Below, in pieces: positions 60,301 to 64,000 of a stretch of 64,000 bases of DNA; the stretch's first letter is position 1, and every line of letters starts with the position of its first letter. Where the stretch lies: the NCBI GenBank assembly GCA_000727475.1, contig KL647297.1, forward strand, positions 1,769,295 through 1,833,294, written 5' to 3'. The notes below the pieces were generated by a model, which was not told where the DNA came from, searched no databases, and worked only from the letters and a program-made list of their open reading frames with translations. A program made the position numbers and the translations under genes. Source of the stretch: Sarcocystis neurona (Eukaryota > Apicomplexa > Conoidasida > Eucoccidiorida > Sarcocystidae).

Positions 60301-63300
60301 CCTTGCAGCTGCTGCTGTCGTTCGGCGCTGGCACTGAAGCTGCCCCGCAGCAAAGTAGCGCCGCCTGCGCCTCCCGCAGCAGCAGCGGACGGTCCAGCAG
60401 TGTCGCGAGGGTCTCCTCCTCATGCAGCAGACCGAGCAAGTGTTCTTCTCCACCCAGTGCAGCAGCAGTACCAGCGGAAGAAGAAATTGCAGGAGCAGCA
60501 GAAGGAAGCGCAGCAGCAGAGGCAGCACGAGGTACGCCGTCAGCAGCGGCAGCAGGCGAATCTGCAGCAGCAACAGCAGCAGCAGGGAAGCTCGCGAGAC
60601 CGGAAACATCGGCGCTGTTACGGGGAAGGAGGGCTGCAGCAGCAGCAGCGGCAGGCAACTTAGCAGCAGCAGCAGGTAAGTCAGCTGCAGCAGGCGACAG
60701 AGTAGCCGCAGTGTGGAGAAGCCGTTGCGCTGCAGTCGTGCGCGTCTCAAGAGAGACGCCACTGCTTTCCCGACGACTGCGAAAGAAACTCTCCGCCTCC
60801 TCTTCGGTGCTACTGCTGCTTCTGCTGCTGTCCTCTCCCTTCCCTCTCCCAGCGCCACCACCACTGGGGGGGCTGCTGCTGCTTCTTCCTACGGCGTGAC
60901 ACTCGTAGGTACTGGCACTGCTCTGCTGCTCTTTCGTCAAAGAACGAGCCTGCTGCTGCTGCAGCAGCCCACAGCCAAGTGCGTAACACCGCGCAGCATC
61001 TGCAGCAGCTAATAATCCTTCCACTGGTCGCGCACCGTCCTTGCTGCTCTTGCTGTCGCTGTGGCCCCTCCTGCTGCCCGTGCTGCTTCTGCTGCTGCAG
61101 CGGCTGCCCGTCGATTCCGCAGCGCTGCCCGCCGAAGCCGCGGCTGTGGGCAAGTCCAAGGAGGACTCGCTTTCTCCTTCCTGCTGTTCACGAGCAACAG
61201 TAAACGCTTCTGGCGTGTTTCGCCTGCTGCGTCTACCGATCTCTGCTCCGGGGCCTGCTCCCCCAGCAGCTGCTGCTGCAGCGGGATGCATCGCCGGTGG
61301 AGGGCTACTCGCGGTAGCAAGGGTCGCTGCTGCTGCTGAGTTGCTGCTTGCTGCTGCTGCTCCTGCTGCTGCCGCCTCCGGCAAGAGTCGCCAATCTGCC
61401 GCTGCTGCAAGATCCTCTCCTGGCAGTTGCAGCAGCGGCTGTAGCTCTGTGCAGCAGAGCCCTGGGACTGCGGCAAGGACAACTCCGGTGCTGTCTCTGG
61501 ACGGCTGCTGCTGTTGGCGCGGTGCACTACCCTGCTGCTGCAGATCTTGAATTCTCTGAACAGCAGCAGTCAAGAAAGCCGATGCAGCACCCTGTGTTGC
61601 TTCTGCTGACGCCTCAGCAGTCACCGGTCTGTCTGCGTACGCGGCTGCTGTCCTTCCTCGTGGGCCACAAACCGACTGCGGGTCTCTGCTTTCGTTGCTT
61701 TTGCTGCTCTCCTCTAGCGTTGTGGCCCGGAAGGGAGGAAGAGGAGGAGGAGCTGCTGCTGCCGTTTCTCCTGCAGCAGCAAACGAACCAGCAGGAAGTG
61801 CTGCTGTTGAAGGAGCAAGCGCGCTTTGACTGGCCATCTGCAGAGAAGACGCCACAGAGAAGCCACGTGCAGCAGAGACTGCTGCTGCTGCAAGCCTTTC
61901 TTCTTCCTTTCTCGTCGCAGCAGCAGCAGCGCGAGTCGCATCCCAAGCAGTCTCCCCCTCCCGCTTCCCTCCACTGCAGCTTATGCTGCTGCTGCTGGAG
62001 CAGCTATCGCTGCCGTCAGCGGTGCTGCAGCTGCTAGTGCCGCCACTCCCACTACCGCCGTTGCTGCTGCTGCTGCACATGAGCTGGTACAGGCTGTACG
62101 CCCGCTCCAGAGCACCCACGACGCGGAGAAATTGGCTAGCAGGGCACTTGCTCACTGCAACAAAGATAGCAGCACTGGAGGGAAGCCCTTGCAGCAGCAG
62201 TAGCACAAGCAGCGACCACCCTGCGCTCCTCTCTTTCCCGCGGCCTTGCGCGCACTGTTCCAGCGCGGCGATGGCAGCAGCAGCAGTCTCTGCAGCTGCT
62301 GTGCGGTTGCTTGCAGGAGCAGGCTTGCCACCCGCAGCAGCAGACGCATCACGGTCACCGCGAGGCAGAATCTCGGCAATCACGGATGAGCGCGTGGGGC
62401 ACAGCGAGAGAGCAGCAGCAGGGGCGGCAGCAACAGCCGCTGCAGTTTCGGTGACGTCTGCTGCAGTTGCACTTGCTAGGGGACGCGGAGAAGATGCAGC
62501 ACCAGCAGCATCTTTTGCAGCGCCTGCCGCAGCGGAGGCACAAGCAGCCGACGGTGACGCAGTGTTGTCGCTGCTATTACAACGCATTTCTGCAGCTACT
62601 GCGACTAAAGCGTGTGCCTTCTCTGTGAGTACATCCTTCTTCCTTGCTGCTGTTGCAGCGGCCTGCGTAGGTCCTGCCGCGTCAGCAGCAGGTGGAGCGA
62701 CAGCAGGTTCTTCCAGATCACCTCCTTCTCCTGCAGCAGCAGCAGCCGCACCAGCAGATGCCGCTGCTTCCGCAGCTTCGGTGGGACTCGTGTCCCCCGC
62801 AGGCGGCCTCGGCTGTTGCTGGTGCACCACTGGCTGCCGGTTTCCCTCGGGCACCGCGTGCTGCTGTTGTCGCGCAATGTGGGGTGCTGCGGCAGTGTCG
62901 GTGAAGGATGTTTGATGGGGCTGCCGCAGCAACAGGTTTTCTTCCTCCTCCGCTGCGCCCGCAGTAGCACCAGCAGCTGCCGGAGCACTCCCTGCTTCAG
63001 GTGGGCAGCCCCGTTCAGGCGGGAAGACAGCAGCACCATCTGCTGCAGCACCCGCGTCCGTCGCAGCAGCAGCAGCAGAAGAAAAAAGCAGCGGGGAACA
63101 TAGAGGAGCCATTATGTCAGCGTAGTGAAAGAGAGTCGTCTGTGCAGAAGCCGCAAGGCGCTGTACATGGAACGTGTAAAACTTTCCGTTGTCCTGTCGC
63201 TTTAGCGGCACCATCAGCTGACACACATACTCGAACAGCAGCAGCAGCAGCAGCTGCAAATCCACCAGGAGATGGCTAGGAATGACCAAGTCGCTGCTGC

Positions 63301-64000
63301 TGCTGTTGTTGCCGTTTGCTTGGACAGACTCAACACTGCGGACGCTACTGTCTCCCGTGGGAGAGCTGCTGCAGCTTCGCGAGTTGCTGTTACCGCCAGT
63401 CGTAGTGCTGTTGTTGTTACTCAACGCGGTGCTTCTACTGCTATCGAGAGCTGCACACGGTTCGCTGTTGCTGCAGCTGCTCACCGAGTATCCCCCGCCG
63501 GTGGCACCGCCGCTCTTGCACGACAAGGCGCTGCTGTTGCTGGAGAACTCGGCGCTGCTGCCCGAGACAGGGGAGGAGGGGGACTTGTTGCTGCTGCTGT
63601 CCTCACTGCTCCCCTTAGGGTCTGCAAGACCAGCAGCCGGCTGCGTGGACGGTCTCAGGTGATCGTAGGCTGTAGCGGCGCTGGCGCTGCCCCGTAGCAG
63701 CAACGTGGAGTCCGCCGCGGGAGAGAGGACGCCGCCAAGAGCAGCAGGAGCTGCAGCCCCCGCAGCAGCCGCACCTTGAGCGACGGCAACAACAGCAGAA
63801 ACAGCAGCACCTGGTACAGCAGCAGTCGGCGTCTGGAAAAGGGAAAGTGAGACTGGCACAGAAAATGACGCAGGACCACTGCCGCGCCTCGAAGAACTCC
63901 GGATCTGCTGTTGCTGCCGCAATGTCTCTTCCTCTTCGCCCGTCCCTTGACCTGCGCGACTCGACTTCACGCCTGCGTTCGGAATGAGGACAGCGGCTCG
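54291..64000 (-). CDS. Giant ApiAP2 transcription factor, 5' end outside window
   Basis: ApiAP2 proteins are the main sequence-specific transcription factors of Apicomplexa. Exon 1 runs from the window edge (open in frame at 64000) to 57202: 2,266 codons plus one base. Exon 2 is 55970-54605 and exon 3 is 54531-54291. The AP2 domain starts at visible residue 2237 (MRGVFFNKSLNRWVCTW) and continues after a phase-1 intron with SAGKYGYEAARQLARQCR, giving the three strands and the helix. The exon 2 donor (GTAAGG at 54604) overlaps an in-frame TAA, so an unspliced form would end at 54601. Ala, Ser, Gly and Gln tracts fill most of the protein. Islands of ordinary sequence lie near residues 240-300 (LLVDLQLLLLLLFEYVCQLM), 594-642 and 1624-1680. 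The first two recall the ACDC domain found with AP2, but this is tentative. A Ser/Tyr-rich stretch lies near 1280-1315. No nuclear localisation motif is claimed. Confidence 0.92.

Noticed and set aside
57300..60899. Plus-strand frames of 200-250 codons opposite the ApiAP2 exon
   Set aside because: They are antisense shadows of the 2,266-codon minus-strand frame and contain only repeat-derived Pro/Leu/Cys/Ala text.
1..64000. CRISPR arrays, insertion sequences, operons or prokaryotic ribosome sites
   Set aside because: Spliceosomal introns, a pol III-type tRNA gene and ApiAP2/AP-3/GPN2 genes show a eukaryotic nuclear genome; the tandem repeats lack the fixed repeat-spacer design of CRISPR.
1..64000. 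Telomere-like AAACCCT/TTTAGGG repeats typical of Eimeria
   Set aside because: I looked for runs on both strands and saw none in this window.

Overview
The window is nuclear DNA of an apicomplexan parasite, almost certainly a coccidian of the Eimeria/Cyclospora group. Three things support this. First, CAG/CTG tracts occur throughout, in exons as well as introns, and give long runs of Ala, Ser, Gly and Gln. Second, repeat-rich stretches (about 1-11.5, 15.8-23.7, 29-30 and 54-64 kb) alternate with repeat-poor ones (about 24-29 and 37.5-54 kb), the banding known from Eimeria chromosomes. Third, the 3' gene is an ApiAP2 transcription factor. I saw no AAACCCT-type telomere-like repeats, and AT/CA dinucleotide arrays are abundant. 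That slightly favours Cyclospora over Eimeria, but this is inference.

Layout. Positions 1460-7292 (minus) hold a two-exon gene for a roughly 1,256-residue low-complexity protein with beta-propeller-like segments. A 4.3-kb divergent spacer separates it from GPN2 (11554-23671, plus), a GPN-loop GTPase rebuilt here from ten exons with matching splice phases, including one GC-AG intron. A tRNA-Thr(AGT) lies at 26172-26243 (minus), next to a weak candidate membrane-protein gene. Positions 30117-37524 (plus) hold the six-exon sigma subunit of adaptor complex AP-3 (158 aa). The repeat-poor block 37.5-54 kb is mostly unassigned, with three candidate genes or gene pieces of unknown function. Positions 54291-64000 (minus) hold most of a giant ApiAP2 protein whose single visible AP2 domain is split by an intron. 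Its 5' end lies beyond the window.

There is no operon logic here. The genes are independent housekeeping and regulatory loci: RNA polymerase assembly (GPN2), vesicle coat (AP-3), translation (tRNA) and transcription control (ApiAP2). Introns dominate: GPN2 spreads about 1.5 kb of coding sequence over 12 kb, and AP-3 sigma spreads 477 nt over 7.4 kb. Most long open frames elsewhere are CAG/CTG artefacts. Exons were found by reading protein similarity and splice phase by eye, so the unknown genes are much less certain than GPN2, AP-3 sigma, the tRNA and the ApiAP2.
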